Assembly: GCF_024834055.1 (NCBI RefSeq) | Contig: NZ_JANUXZ010000003.1 | Coordinates: forward strand, 248,001-312,000 | Direction of reading: 5' to 3' | Length of the DNA stretch: 64,000 nucleotides | From: Corynebacterium sp. ES2730-CONJ | Lineage (GTDB): Bacteria > Actinomycetota > Actinomycetes > Mycobacteriales > Mycobacteriaceae | Part shown: positions 29,872 through 39,322 of the stretch, in pieces | Position numbering within the stretch: position 1 is the stretch's first letter | Layout: every line of letters starts with the position of its first letter | Made by a program: the position numbers and the translations under genes | The notes under the pieces: model-generated | The model's input: the letters and a program-made list of their open reading frames with translations, nothing else | Told to the model about the DNA's origin: nothing | Databases searched by the model: none

Positions 29872-30714
29872 ATGACCAACTTTTCTGGTGCTGTAGATCT
29901 AGCAGCCATTTCCAAACCTGCCGTCGCTGGTGTACCCACCTTTGTGGATCTCACAATGGACAATATTCAGCATGAGTTAGTGGAACGCTCGGCGCAGGTA
30001 CCCGTAATTGTCATTGTGGGAACCCCTCGGAGCCCAGAATCGGAGCAACTCAAAAGCGATTTTAAACAGTTAGTGACCGCTAACCCCGGTAAATATGTGG
30101 TCGCCTATGTAGACGCGGACGCCAGTCCTGATATTGCGCGCATGTTTGGTATTCAGGGCTTACCCACCGTTGTTGCTTTTGCCTCCGGTCAACCACTGGC
30201 CAATTTTGAAGGCGGGCAGCCACGTGAAGCTTTAACACAATGGCTCAAGGCGATTCTGGAGGCTGTTGGAGACCAGTTGCCGGGGTTAGAGAACGAAGAG
30301 CCCGATGGCGATCCTCGGTTTGAGCCGGCTACTGCCGCCTTAAACGACGGAGATTATGATGCCGCTATTGCAGTTTACGAGTCAATTCTTGCCTCAGAGC
30401 CTAAGAACCAAGAGGCGTTGCGAGCTCGCGACAGCGCTCACGTGCTCAAAAGGTTAAATGAGGCCTCAAAATCAGACAACGATCCAATTACCTGGGCACA
30501 GCAGAATCCCAAAGATATCGACGCTCAGTTCGCTGCAGCTGACGCATATATTGCGGCTGGGGCACCGGAGCAAGCCTTCGATACGCTCATCGGAGTGTTG
30601 AAAATAGATACGCCGAAGGTACGCGATCGACTCCTTGAGCTATTTTCTCTTTTCGATGTCTCCGATGCGCGTGTTATCGCAGCACGTCGCGCGATGGCTT
30701 CAGCTCTCTTTTAA
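29872..30714 (+). CDS. Thioredoxin-fold/TPR co-chaperone (YbbN/CnoX-like), no cysteines
   Basis: 280 aa: N-terminal thioredoxin-like domain (about residues 25-125) with the cis-Pro segment GIQGLPTVVAF, then a C-terminal TPR-like region (about 145-280). At the place of the CXXC active site the sequence reads GTPRSPESEQL, and the protein has no cysteine at all, so it cannot act as a redox thioredoxin; a holdase or scaffold role as for CnoX is likely. Ends at a perfect 12-bp terminator. Confidence 0.88.
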   Translation: MTNFSGAVDLAAISKPAVAGVPTFVDLTMDNIQHELVERSAQVPVIVIVGTPRSPESEQLKSDFKQLVTANPGKYVVAYVDADASPDIARMFGIQGLPTVVAFASGQPLANFEGGQPREALTQWLKAILEAVGDQLPGLENEEPDGDPRFEPATAALNDGDYDAAIAVYESILASEPKNQEALRARDSAHVLKRLNEASKSDNDPITWAQQNPKDIDAQFAAADAYIAAGAPEQAFDTLIGVLKIDTPKVRDRLLELFSLFDVSDARVIAARRAMASALF

Positions 30715-30725
30715 TTAGACTCAAA

Positions 30726-30753
30726 AGAAAAGCCCACCGAAGTGGGCTTTTCT
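30726..30753. terminator. Bidirectional terminator between the CnoX-like gene and glgB
   Basis: AGAAAAGCCCAC (30726-30737), loop CGAA, GTGGGCTTTTCT (30742-30753): perfect 12-bp stem with A and T runs at the outer ends, so it can work for both converging genes. Confidence 0.9.
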
Positions 30754-30769
30754 CTATTTATGTCGCAAT

Positions 30770-32989
30770 TTATGGGCGCCTATTACCAGTCCATTGATAG
30801 AACTGAGCGCTCATTGCTGGAATGGCGATGGTCAGGGAGTGTTCATAACCATCCCACGCGGTATCCCACGCTTCGACATCGGTCTCCACATAGTTATCGC
30901 CGCCCTGGTAAACACCAGCATCAGTATTAAGAATACAATGCCAGTTTCCTGATGCAGGAACACCAAATTTATAACTAGTCTGAGGGGAGCCGCCGAGGTT
31001 GAAGACACAAAGGATTTTCTCTCCGTCTCGACCGTGACGCACAAACGCGAGGATATTATTGCTTGCGTCATCGGACTTGGTCCACGAGAAGCCGTCGGGA
31101 GTACTGTCTAGGCTGTACAGGGCGGGGGAGCTCTCATAGATACCGTTGAGATCACGCACTAAATTCTGCAGAGCGTCGTGATATTCGCCCTCCCAGCCAG
31201 ACATATTGTCCCAGTCTAGGGAACGAGCCTCGGACCACTCCATGATTTGACCGAACTCTTGACCTTGGAAGAGTAATTTCTTGCCGGGGTGAGCGTACAT
31301 ATAGGCGTAGAGAGTCCTAAGACCAGCTGCCTTCTGCCAAGCGTTCCCAGGCATCTTAGTCCACAGTGAACCCTTCCCGTGAACCACTTCATCATGGCTG
31401 AAGGGGAGGCAGAAATTTTCAGAGAAGGCGTAGACGAGAGAGAAGGTGATCTCGTTGTGATGCCATGATCGGTGGATAGGATCGAGCTTGAAGTACTCCA
31501 AGCTGTCGTTCATCCAGCCCATATTCCATTTCAAATCGAAGCCGAGACCGTTAAATTCGGTGGGGGAGGTCACCCCGGGCCATGAGGTAGATTCCTCAGC
31601 AATGGTGAGCGCACCGGGGAAGGTTTTGTGAACGGTAGCATTCATCTCTTGGAGGAATTGCACTGCTTCTAAGTTTTCCCGACCGCCGTAGATATTGGGC
31701 AGCCATTCGCCCTCTTTGCGCGAGTAATCGAGATAGAGCATGGAAGCCACGGCGTCAACGCGCAAACCATCGATATGGAATTGGTCAATCCAATAAAGGG
31801 CATTTGCTACCAAGAAGTTACGGACCTCGTTGCGGCCAAAGTCGAAGACATAGGTACCCCAGTCCATCTGTTCGCCACGGCGCCAATCGGGATGCTCGTA
31901 GAGAGCCTGGCCGTCGAAGCGGCCGAGGGCGAAATCATCCTTAGGAAAGTGTGCAGGAACCCAGTCCATGATCACACCAATGCCCTCCGCGTGGAAAGCG
32001 TCGACTAGTTCTCGGAACTCATCGGGACTACCCCAGCGGGCAGTTGGGGCGTAGTAGCCGGACACTTGGTAACCCCAGGAACCGCCAAAGGGATGCTCGG
32101 CTACGGGCATGAATTCGACGTGCGTATAGCCCATATCTTTCACGTAGGCGACGAGTTCAGTCTTGAGCTCGTGATACCCCAGGCCCATGCGCCACGAACC
32201 TAGGTGCACCTCGTAAACACTCATTGGCTTATTGAGATGGTCAGCGTGCTCGCGGTTGCGTAGCCACGACGCATCTTTCCACTTATAGTTATTCGCCACC
32301 ACAATGGAGCCGGTGCGTGGTGGCTCCTCAGCTGCGCGCGCCATGGGGTCGGCTTTGTCGAGGCGCCAACCTTGCTGGGTATGGATAGCGAATTTGTAGA
32401 CACAGCCAGCTTCCAGCCCCGGGATGAACAGTTCCCAGATTCCGGAGTCACCGAGCGAGCGCATCGGGAATTGGTTGGGATTCCACCCGCAGAAATCACC
32501 GATAACGGCCACACCCGCTGCGTGAGGAGCCCATACTGCGAAGGAGACACCTGAGACTGTGCCCATGGTGGTCTCATATTGGCGAATATGCGCACCCATC
32601 ACATCCCAGAGGCGTTCGTGGCGGCCCTCCTTGATAAGATGCATGTCCAGCTCGCCCAAGGTGGGAAGGAAGTGGTAGGGATCAGCCTCGATGGTGGTCA
32701 GATCCTTATTCCAGGTGACCTTTAGGCGATAGTCTTCGAGAGTGGCACCTTTTTTTATGGTGGCGGTGAAGATGTCATCTCCGATTGCGTCGAGCTTGCG
32801 GGTTTTGCCATCAGCAGTGAGTATTTCTACCTTTTCAGCTCCCAGTTGCCTGGTACGTATGATGGCATCGCCGTTCTCAAGAGCGTGCCACCCATAGATG
32901 CCGTGTGGATCATAATGACGGCACTGCGTTAATAGTCCGCGGTCGTGGTCGTCGAGACCGGCGGGGTTATAGGTGGTGAACTCAGCCAT
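30770..32989 (-). CDS. glgB: 1,4-alpha-glucan branching enzyme
   Basis: GH13 enzyme, 739 aa, that adds alpha-1,6 branches to glycogen or to the alpha-glucan made by GlgE. N-terminal carbohydrate-binding modules, CBM48 with the catalytic (beta/alpha)8 barrel. The nucleophile Asp is in GLRVDAVASMLY, the acid/base Glu in AEESTSWPGV, and the transition-state Asp in FSHDEVVHGKGSLW. ATG at 32989 with GAAAGAAG upstream. Downstream of glgE on the same strand but separated by 387 bp including the glgE terminator, so it has its own promoter. Confidence 0.96.
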   Translation of the reverse strand: MAEFTTYNPAGLDDHDRGLLTQCRHYDPHGIYGWHALENGDAIIRTRQLGAEKVEILTADGKTRKLDAIGDDIFTATIKKGATLEDYRLKVTWNKDLTTIEADPYHFLPTLGELDMHLIKEGRHERLWDVMGAHIRQYETTMGTVSGVSFAVWAPHAAGVAVIGDFCGWNPNQFPMRSLGDSGIWELFIPGLEAGCVYKFAIHTQQGWRLDKADPMARAAEEPPRTGSIVVANNYKWKDASWLRNREHADHLNKPMSVYEVHLGSWRMGLGYHELKTELVAYVKDMGYTHVEFMPVAEHPFGGSWGYQVSGYYAPTARWGSPDEFRELVDAFHAEGIGVIMDWVPAHFPKDDFALGRFDGQALYEHPDWRRGEQMDWGTYVFDFGRNEVRNFLVANALYWIDQFHIDGLRVDAVASMLYLDYSRKEGEWLPNIYGGRENLEAVQFLQEMNATVHKTFPGALTIAEESTSWPGVTSPTEFNGLGFDLKWNMGWMNDSLEYFKLDPIHRSWHHNEITFSLVYAFSENFCLPFSHDEVVHGKGSLWTKMPGNAWQKAAGLRTLYAYMYAHPGKKLLFQGQEFGQIMEWSEARSLDWDNMSGWEGEYHDALQNLVRDLNGIYESSPALYSLDSTPDGFSWTKSDDASNNILAFVRHGRDGEKILCVFNLGGSPQTSYKFGVPASGNWHCILNTDAGVYQGGDNYVETDVEAWDTAWDGYEHSLTIAIPAMSAQFYQWTGNRRP

Positions 32990-33027
32990 AATTAGCTTCT
33001 TTCTTTCGCTCGTACTCCATAGGTAGC

Positions 33028-33044
33028 TGGGTTTTCAAAACCCA
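33028..33044. promoter_or_regulatory. 17-bp palindrome 39 bp upstream of glgB, operator candidate
   Basis: TGGGTTTT-C-AAAACCCA, perfect 8-bp arms around one base. The position between promoter and start codon of glgB fits a repressor site. The cognate regulator is not in the window. Confidence 0.45.
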
Positions 33045-33330
33045 CAGAGATTCCGCCCTGCACCCTCGAAGGCTATGTAACTTAGCTCATAGTTTGGATG
33101 AAGATGGAATCACAACACATAGCTTTAGTTTAGCTTCCTCCATCCTAAAGCCCTATTTCTAAGATCGGTTTTAGGGCCCAAAAAATAGGGAGATTAAACA
33201 CAGTGGGATAAAACCCCCGCATAGCGCACGATAAGCCACAGTTCGCATTGAGATTGCTGCCCCAATTACCCCCGAAGGTAGGGAAGACTGCGCCCACATC
33301 TGCGGGAATCTCTCAGGAGTTTTTCCAGCA

Positions 33331-33368
33331 GAAAAGGAAAACCCCACCCCCTGAAATCAAGGGTGGGG
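33331..33368 (-). terminator. Terminator of glgE
   Basis: CCCCACCC (33342-33349) and GGGTGGGG (33361-33368) pair perfectly across an 11-nt loop; read on the minus strand the stem is followed by TTTTCCTTTTC. It starts 9 bp after the glgE stop. Confidence 0.85.
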
Positions 33369-33376
33369 GACAAGTC

Positions 33377-35449
33377 CTAGGGGCGATAATCCGTTATAGT
33401 GCGTTTTCTTATGCGCTCGAGGGCGTCACCAGATACCTTGGGCAAGCTCAAAATGTGGGCGACGTCTTGCAAAGGCTCAAGTCGGACGTAAGTTCGATCG
33501 CTCCACGGGAAATTCTGACCTGTAATCATATCGTGCACGTTAAATTGCTCACCAGGGGCTAGGCCAATGGCCCCCATATCGAGTTCCACCATCGTTTCCT
33601 GAGCATGGAAAGAATCGAGATTGACGATAATCAAGATGGCGTCCCCAGTGACAGGATCGATCTTGGTATAGGCAATGATCTGATCATTGGCAGTGTGGTG
33701 GAAATGGATCTGACGCAGTTGTTGGAGAGCGGGGTGAGCACGCCTGATCTCATTGAGAGTCGTGATATACGGTTCGAGGGAATCACCCGATTCGACGGCA
33801 GCCTCAAAATCGCGGGGTCTCAATTGATATTTCTCGCTATCGAGATATTCTTCACTGCCCTCGTTAGCTGCTTGAGACTCATAGAGCTCATAGCCGGAAT
33901 AGACACCCCATAGTGGAGAGAGAGTTGCCGCCAACGTAGCGCGGATGGCGAAGATGGCCCGCCCGCCGTACTGCAAAGAGGCGTGCAGAATATCAGGAGT
34001 GTTGACAAAGAGATTCGGGCGTGAGCAGTCGGCCATTGTAGCAATTTCGTGGGCGAAATCGATGAGCTCAGACTTAGACGTCTTCCACGTGAAGTAAGTA
34101 TAGGACTGCGAGAATCCTACCTTGGCTAAACCGTAGAGTTTGGCCGGTCGCGTAAAAGCCTCAGCTAGGAAGATCACCTCAGGATTGGTGGCACGTACTT
34201 CAGTAATCAGCCATTGCCAGAAATTAGCAGGCTTAGTATGAGGGTTGTCTACTCTGAAGGTCTTAACCCCAAGACTGATCCAGTATTGCACCACACGTAG
34301 GATCTCAGCATAAATATCGCCTTGGTTATTGTCGAAATTCAGCGGATAGATATCCTGATATTTCTTTGGTGGGTTCTCCGCAAAGGCGATAGTGCCATCG
34401 GGAAGGGTCGTAAAGAAATCTGGGTGGCTGTGTGCCCACGGGTGATCCGGAGCCGCCTGCAAGGCGAGGTCCAGCGCTACTTCCAAGCCTAGTTTCTCGG
34501 CGTGGGAGATAAGTTTCTTGAAATCTTTAGCATCACCTAGTTCTGGGTGGAAGGCGTCGTGACCGCCTGCGGCGGAGCCGATGGCCCATGGGGAGCCTAC
34601 ATCATTAGCTTCTGCGACAAGAGAATTATTTTTCCCTTTGCGATTGATTTCGCCAATGGGATGAATGGGCGGGAAATAAACGGTATCAAAGCCCATTCGA
34701 GCTACGCGGTCGAGTGCCTGGGCCGTGGTGGCAAAGGTTCCGTGAACCGGTTTTCCATTGGAGTCGACTCCGCCGGTGGACCGTGGGAATAGTTCATACC
34801 ATGAATTCACCAGAGCTTCGCGGCGTTCAACTAATACCTTGTGTAAGGGAGAGGATGTAAGAAGTTCCCGTATCGGGAATTCGTGCAGGATCTCCAGAAC
34901 CTCATGAGACAGGCTGGGAGCTACGCGCACCCTCAAGGATTCGGTCTCATCACGTAGCTCTTTGGCTACTGCGAGTAACGCCATTTTGTGGCTCTTTTTG
35001 CGTACCTTTTGAGCAGCCCGCTCGAATAGAAGTGCTCCGGTTTCGAAGTCATTGCGAAGCTCTTCGGCCTTTTGTCCAGCCTCGATCTTTTTGGTAATCG
35101 CGTTGCGCCAGGTACTCATGGGATCGCTCCAGGCCTCAACTTTGAAGGACCACTGACCTGGAGTATCAGGAATGAAAAAGGCGTGGACGAGGTCAGGGTT
35201 ATTCGCCTCAGGGCGCATACTAAATCGAACGCGATTCGCTGCCAGCCGGGAATCCGCGGGGCCTTGAACTACGAGAGTGCCGACGATAGCATCATGCCCT
35301 TCACGCCAGACGAGGGCACTAACTGGAACCAGCTCACCCACGACTGCTTTCGAGGGATGTTCCCGGGCGGAAAGTACGGGGCGAATATCTTCGATCGCAA
35401 GTCGTCCTGTCACGATTGTCTCCATTATGAGTAGGGTGCCAATTGGCAT
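33377..35449 (-). CDS. glgE: Alpha-1,4-glucan:maltose-1-phosphate maltosyltransferase GlgE
   Basis: GH13_3 enzyme, 690 aa, that elongates alpha-glucan from maltose-1-phosphate, an actinobacterial pathway linking trehalose to glycogen or capsular glucan. N-terminal domain (TGRLAIEDIRPVL), helical insert, and catalytic barrel with nucleophile Asp in KTFRVDNPHTKP and Glu in FLAEAFTRPAKLYGLAKVGF. The start is unsure: ATG 35449 (MPIGTLLI) or ATG 35425 (METIVTGRLAIED); the second is closer to the family start and neither has a good ribosome site. GlgB lies downstream and completes the pathway. Confidence 0.95.
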   Translation of the reverse strand: MPIGTLLIMETIVTGRLAIEDIRPVLSAREHPSKAVVGELVPVSALVWREGHDAIVGTLVVQGPADSRLAANRVRFSMRPEANNPDLVHAFFIPDTPGQWSFKVEAWSDPMSTWRNAITKKIEAGQKAEELRNDFETGALLFERAAQKVRKKSHKMALLAVAKELRDETESLRVRVAPSLSHEVLEILHEFPIRELLTSSPLHKVLVERREALVNSWYELFPRSTGGVDSNGKPVHGTFATTAQALDRVARMGFDTVYFPPIHPIGEINRKGKNNSLVAEANDVGSPWAIGSAAGGHDAFHPELGDAKDFKKLISHAEKLGLEVALDLALQAAPDHPWAHSHPDFFTTLPDGTIAFAENPPKKYQDIYPLNFDNNQGDIYAEILRVVQYWISLGVKTFRVDNPHTKPANFWQWLITEVRATNPEVIFLAEAFTRPAKLYGLAKVGFSQSYTYFTWKTSKSELIDFAHEIATMADCSRPNLFVNTPDILHASLQYGGRAIFAIRATLAATLSPLWGVYSGYELYESQAANEGSEEYLDSEKYQLRPRDFEAAVESGDSLEPYITTLNEIRRAHPALQQLRQIHFHHTANDQIIAYTKIDPVTGDAILIIVNLDSFHAQETMVELDMGAIGLAPGEQFNVHDMITGQNFPWSDRTYVRLEPLQDVAHILSLPKVSGDALERIRKRTITDYRP

Positions 35450-35607
35450 AGCTAAGAAAAAGGCAGCACCGCAGTGCGCTTATTATCCAATCTAGTCATG
35501 TGACGGAGATAAGGAAGAGCAATTCACTGTGACATTTATTTGATGTGTCGTTAAGAAGTTGGTGTCACTTCACTCCTGAATGGCGAAGATAAGGAAGAAT
35601 AGGATAT
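35450..35607. promoter_or_regulatory. Divergent region between glgE and the ABC ATPase gene
   Basis: GATAAGGAAGA occurs twice in direct orientation (35508-35518 and 35588-35598). The second copy supplies the ribosome site of the ABC ATPase gene. The first copy precedes a GTG that runs only four codons, so it looks like a duplicated start region. GTGACA/TGTCAC forms a loose inverted repeat between them. Confidence 0.4.
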
Positions 35608-36393
35608 ATGACTCATATCCTCGATCTGCGCGATATAAGCCTTATCAGGCAGTCCAAGCCCATTATTAAAGATCTCAGCTGGAAGGTCAGCCCTGGTCAA
35701 CGATGGGTTATTCTAGGCCCGAATGGAGCCGGTAAAACTACACTGCTCCGTATCGCTGGAGCGGAGGAATTCCCTACCCGAGGGAGTGTGCGGATTCTCG
35801 ACGAGCAGGTAGGTCGGACGGATATGCGTGATCTGCGCAGCATGATCGGCTTTAGTTCGCCGAGCCTTGCGACTCGTATCCCACATGATGAGAACGTAAT
35901 CGATCTTGTGGTGTCCGCAGGATATGCAATCGTGGGGCGATGGCGCGAAGAATACGATGAGCATGATATTGCCCGCGCTCAAGCTCTTCTGGAACGCATG
36001 GGTGCAGGTCACCTCGCAGATCGGCGGTTTGGCTATTTAAGCGAAGGTGAACGCAAACGCGTGCTTATTGCGCGCGCGCTCATGACTGACCCAGAATTGC
36101 TCCTACTCGATGAGCCAACCGCAGGTCTAGATCTTGGCGGGCGCGAGGATCTAATGGGATACTTAGGTGCTATCGCCCGCGATGAAGATGCCCCGGTCTT
36201 GGTCATGATCACCCACCATGTGGAAGAAATTCCAGCAGGATTCAGTCACGCATTACTTCTTGACCAGGGACAGATTGTCACTCAGGGGCCGATTGCTGAT
36301 GTAGTGACAAGTGAAAACCTCAGCAAGCTCTACGACCAGCCGCTGGTTGTTGACGAAATTGACGGGCGTTATTTTGCGCGTCGACAAGAATAG
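35608..36393 (+). CDS. Stand-alone ABC-type ATP-binding protein
   Basis: 261 aa, a single ABC ATPase domain: Walker A GPNGAGKTT (about residues 38-46), signature YLSEGERKRVLIARALM, Walker B LLLLDEPTAGLDLG, H-loop in MITHHVEE. No permease or binding-protein gene is next to it; downstream are NUDIX and methyltransferase genes with 12-bp and overlapping spacing. The same context exists in C. glutamicum. Molybdate-type (ModF-like) ATPases are the nearest style, but transport substrate is unknown. Confidence 0.88.
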   Translation: MTHILDLRDISLIRQSKPIIKDLSWKVSPGQRWVILGPNGAGKTTLLRIAGAEEFPTRGSVRILDEQVGRTDMRDLRSMIGFSSPSLATRIPHDENVIDLVVSAGYAIVGRWREEYDEHDIARAQALLERMGAGHLADRRFGYLSEGERKRVLIARALMTDPELLLLDEPTAGLDLGGREDLMGYLGAIARDEDAPVLVMITHHVEEIPAGFSHALLLDQGQIVTQGPIADVVTSENLSKLYDQPLVVDEIDGRYFARRQE

Positions 36394-36405
36394 AGAAGGA
36401 GCGTA

Positions 36406-37203
36406 ATGTCGCCAGCTGTTACCGGATTGGGTAATGCCCGGCTTGCCGTGACCGTCCTGATGATCCGTGACAGTGCCCGCGGCTTAGAAGTCTATATTCA
36501 AGAACGCGTATCGTCGATGCCCACTTTTCCTAATGCCACCGTATTCCCCGGTGGCGGTGTGGATGAACGCGATCTTGAGCAGCATGCCGATAGCCCATTG
36601 TGGTCTGGTCCGAGCGCACATACGTGGAGTTCCACATTAGGAATTGAGCCGAATAAAGCCTGCGCCCTCATTATGGCTGCCGGCCGCGAGCTGTTCGAAG
36701 AAACTGGAACCCTTCTGGCATCAGATCAACAGGGGGAATTAATTGCCGATGCGCACCCGTACCATCCGCAGCGTATGGCCCTAGAATCGCATAGATTGTC
36801 TTTTTCTGAGGTGCTCAAGACTCACCGACTGACACTGCGCTCGGAAGTGCTTTATCCCTATGCTAGGTGGGTGAGTCCAATCAACGCCCGTCACCGGTTC
36901 GATATGTTCTCTTTCATCGTTGCTCAACCTCGTGGCCAAGAACCTGATGGTCGTACGCGCGAAGCCGCCTCTACGGGGTGGTTTAGCCCCGAGCTGGTGC
37001 TCAGAGGTTGGCATGAGGGCCTGCTGCAATTGGTGATACCTACATGGGCTCACTTAAAATTTCTCAGCGCTTTTTCCTCTGTGGACGAAGTTCTCACCAA
37101 CATTAAAGGACGCGAGATTACTCCTGTGGTGGGGGATCCATATCACGATCCGCGCTTTGAAAAATTCTACTCCCACACTCCACCCCAGAGATTTCAACTA
37201 TGA
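36406..37203 (+). CDS. NUDIX hydrolase
   Basis: 265 aa. The Nudix box is recognisable by GRELFEETGTLL (about residues 88-99), with Mg-binding EE. The first half of the consensus (G-x5-E) is not canonical, as in the NUDT19-like group of larger NUDIX proteins. A tract of TVFPGGGVDERD lies ahead. Substrate unknown, perhaps a CoA or nucleotide derivative. Good ribosome site GAAGGAG; its end overlaps the next start (ATGA). Confidence 0.85.
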   Translation: MSPAVTGLGNARLAVTVLMIRDSARGLEVYIQERVSSMPTFPNATVFPGGGVDERDLEQHADSPLWSGPSAHTWSSTLGIEPNKACALIMAAGRELFEETGTLLASDQQGELIADAHPYHPQRMALESHRLSFSEVLKTHRLTLRSEVLYPYARWVSPINARHRFDMFSFIVAQPRGQEPDGRTREAASTGWFSPELVLRGWHEGLLQLVIPTWAHLKFLSAFSSVDEVLTNIKGREITPVVGDPYHDPRFEKFYSHTPPQRFQL

Positions 37204-38378
37204 GTTTCAGTGCCGACGAGGTCGATTATCTCATAGCTCAGCACGATGAGATTGCGGCGGTAGCGCCGAGATTAACGTGGGATAAGAAAAATGCGCTTCG
37301 CAATGCCACAGTGATGCGCTCTCTATTTCCTGAGCATTCCCGGGCCGTGATGGAGTTGCTGTCGGCGCGCTTAGCCGCCAAAACGAAACTCCCAGAGTCG
37401 TGGCTTATGTGCACCGAATCAGCGCAGCAGGCTACTCCTGCAGAGGTTGCTTTGCAGCGTGCTCACAGATTGTCCCTCTATGGGGGAGTAGTCCATGATA
37501 TAACGTGTTCAATCGGAACCGAGGGGCTAGCTGTGTCCCACTATGGATTAACATATTGCGGTTCTGATCTTGACCGAATTCGCCTCAAGATGGCGAGGCA
37601 TAACCTCGGTGACCGTGCCCTCATTCACCAAGCAGATGCACTCCAACCCGCGGTTCGTCGAGGCGATATCATCATTGCGGACCCAGCGAGACGGCAAGGG
37701 GGGCGTCGACTCCTCAAGCCAGAAGATCTGCTGCCTCCACTGCCGGATCTCATCAAGTCCTATGCGGGAAGAGAGCTGGCAATTAAATGCGCTCCTGGCC
37801 TAGACTATCGATTTTGGCCAGGCTTGGTGAGCGTTAGCAGTGTTGACGGCGGGGTAAAAGAGGTGTGCCTATACAGCGAAGGCCTGAGCGGAGGATCAAA
37901 GCGCGAGGCGCTCGTTATCGTCAAAGGTAAAGTGGACCGACTCAACGACGATCTGCCACAGGACTGTCAGGTTAAAGAACCCGGACGTTTTATAATCGAC
38001 CCTGACGGCGCTGTGGTGCGGGCCGGCTTAGTCCGCCACTATGCCGTCCGAGAAAAACTGTGGATGCTTGACGAGCGTATTGCTTTTCTCAGTGGCGATG
38101 CCATTCCACCAGGACATAGCGGATTTGAATTTCTGGAAGCGGTGTCGCTAAAAAAACTGCGCAAGGCAATGGATTACTACCAGGCGGGTAGTGTGGAGAT
38201 TCTCATCCGCGGTGTGGAGAAAGACCCCGACCAGCTACGCCGGAGTTTGAAATTACGCGGAAAAAATCACCTAACCCTAGTACTTGCTCGAATCGGTGAC
38301 GATCATATTGGTTTTATCTGCGGTCCGAGGCAATGGGGAGGAAGTCACCCGAATTACATGGCTGTTACGACAGCTTGA
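37200..38378 (+). CDS. Class I SAM-dependent methyltransferase with THUMP-like domain
   Basis: 392 aa. SAM-binding segment DITCSIGTEGLAVSHYG (about residues 101-117) followed by CGSDLDRIRL; IIADPARRQGGRR resembles a catalytic DPAR motif. The C-terminal about 70 residues (FEFLEAVSLKKLRKAMDYYQ onward) are THUMP-like, which suggests an RNA substrate. Overlaps the NUDIX gene by 4 bp. Target nucleotide unknown. Confidence 0.83.
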   Translation: MSFSADEVDYLIAQHDEIAAVAPRLTWDKKNALRNATVMRSLFPEHSRAVMELLSARLAAKTKLPESWLMCTESAQQATPAEVALQRAHRLSLYGGVVHDITCSIGTEGLAVSHYGLTYCGSDLDRIRLKMARHNLGDRALIHQADALQPAVRRGDIIIADPARRQGGRRLLKPEDLLPPLPDLIKSYAGRELAIKCAPGLDYRFWPGLVSVSSVDGGVKEVCLYSEGLSGGSKREALVIVKGKVDRLNDDLPQDCQVKEPGRFIIDPDGAVVRAGLVRHYAVREKLWMLDERIAFLSGDAIPPGHSGFEFLEAVSLKKLRKAMDYYQAGSVEILIRGVEKDPDQLRRSLKLRGKNHLTLVLARIGDDHIGFICGPRQWGGSHPNYMAVTTA

Positions 38379-38512
38379 TTAAACAGCTAGAAGTATTCGC
38401 AGTTTACCGATTCCTATTGGGGCAGTAGTGTGGGTGGGGCGTGATATTTTTCTCAAATTTGGCGCTAGCGTAGTTAGCCAACGATAGAAAACGGCAATAG
38501 AAAGGGCGATAG
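38379..38512. promoter_or_regulatory. Probable etfB promoter region
   Basis: A+T-rich 134-bp gap with GATATTTTT near 38440 and the ribosome site AAAGGGCGATAG just before etfB. No terminator for the preceding genes is evident. Confidence 0.35.
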
Positions 38513-39310
38513 ATGCCAGCAATCGTAGTATTGGTAAAAAACGTTCCTGATACCTGGTCGGCGAAATCTCTCAAGCAGGATTACACCCTTGATCGGGAAA
38601 GCGTTGACAATGTGCTCGATGAAGTTAATGAATATGCTGTGGAGCAGGCGCTACAGTTGCGGGATTCCTTAGACAACAGCGAGGTCGTGGCGCTTTCCGT
38701 GGCGCCAAATAACGGCCAAGAAGCTCTGCGAAAGGCCTTAGCTATGGGCGCAGATCGAGCTATTCAGGTAGCTGATGAGGCTCTCGCCGGCTCCGATATC
38801 ATGGGCACCGCATGGGTAATTACAAATGCTCTCAATCTCGTTGATGATATTGCCCTCATTATCGCCGGACAAGCTTCCTCAGATGGCGCCATGGGAGCGC
38901 TGCCCGGCATACTAGCCGAATACCGCAGTTGCCCAGCGCTGACAAGTTGCACCGAAGTGAAGCTATCAGGTGCTACGGTTACTGCTACGCGCCAAACCCA
39001 TTCCGGAATCTGGGAGGTCGAAGCGCAAATACCAGCGGTAATTTCGGTGACTGATCAGGCAGACAAGCCCAGGTTCCCAAATTTTAAGGGCATCATGGCC
39101 GCTAAGAAAGCAGAAATCCCCGTGTATAGCCTGGAGGATATTGGGGTGGCTGCCGAGCAGGTTGGTTTAGCCCATGCTGCTACGCGTATCACTCATGCAG
39201 TCTCACGCGGGGTGCGTGGTCGAGGAGAGACAATCTACGGCGATGCCGATACCCAAGCCGAGGCGGTAGTGGAATTCCTTGCCGCTAGGAATCTACTTAC
39301 ACGGAATTAA
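38513..39310 (+). CDS. etfB: Electron transfer flavoprotein subunit beta
   Basis: Beta subunit of the soluble ETF that carries electrons from acyl-CoA and related dehydrogenases to the quinone pool, 265 aa. Family features: N-terminal IVVLVKNVPDTW, DEVNEYAVEQAL and the nucleotide-binding GASSDGAMG-like segment AGQASSDGAMGALPG. Twelve bp before etfA. Confidence 0.95.
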   Translation: MPAIVVLVKNVPDTWSAKSLKQDYTLDRESVDNVLDEVNEYAVEQALQLRDSLDNSEVVALSVAPNNGQEALRKALAMGADRAIQVADEALAGSDIMGTAWVITNALNLVDDIALIIAGQASSDGAMGALPGILAEYRSCPALTSCTEVKLSGATVTATRQTHSGIWEVEAQIPAVISVTDQADKPRFPNFKGIMAAKKAEIPVYSLEDIGVAAEQVGLAHAATRITHAVSRGVRGRGETIYGDADTQAEAVVEFLAARNLLTRN

Positions 39311-39322
39311 AGGAGCAAAGCT

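Larger units (their letters stand above)
32990..33376. other. glgE-glgB intergenic region
   Basis: No gene. It contains the glgE terminator at its right side, the palindrome at 33028-33044 close to glgB, and a second inverted repeat CCCTATTT/AAATAGGG (33151-33158/33183-33190). Expected to carry the glgB promoter on the minus strand. Confidence 0.55.
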
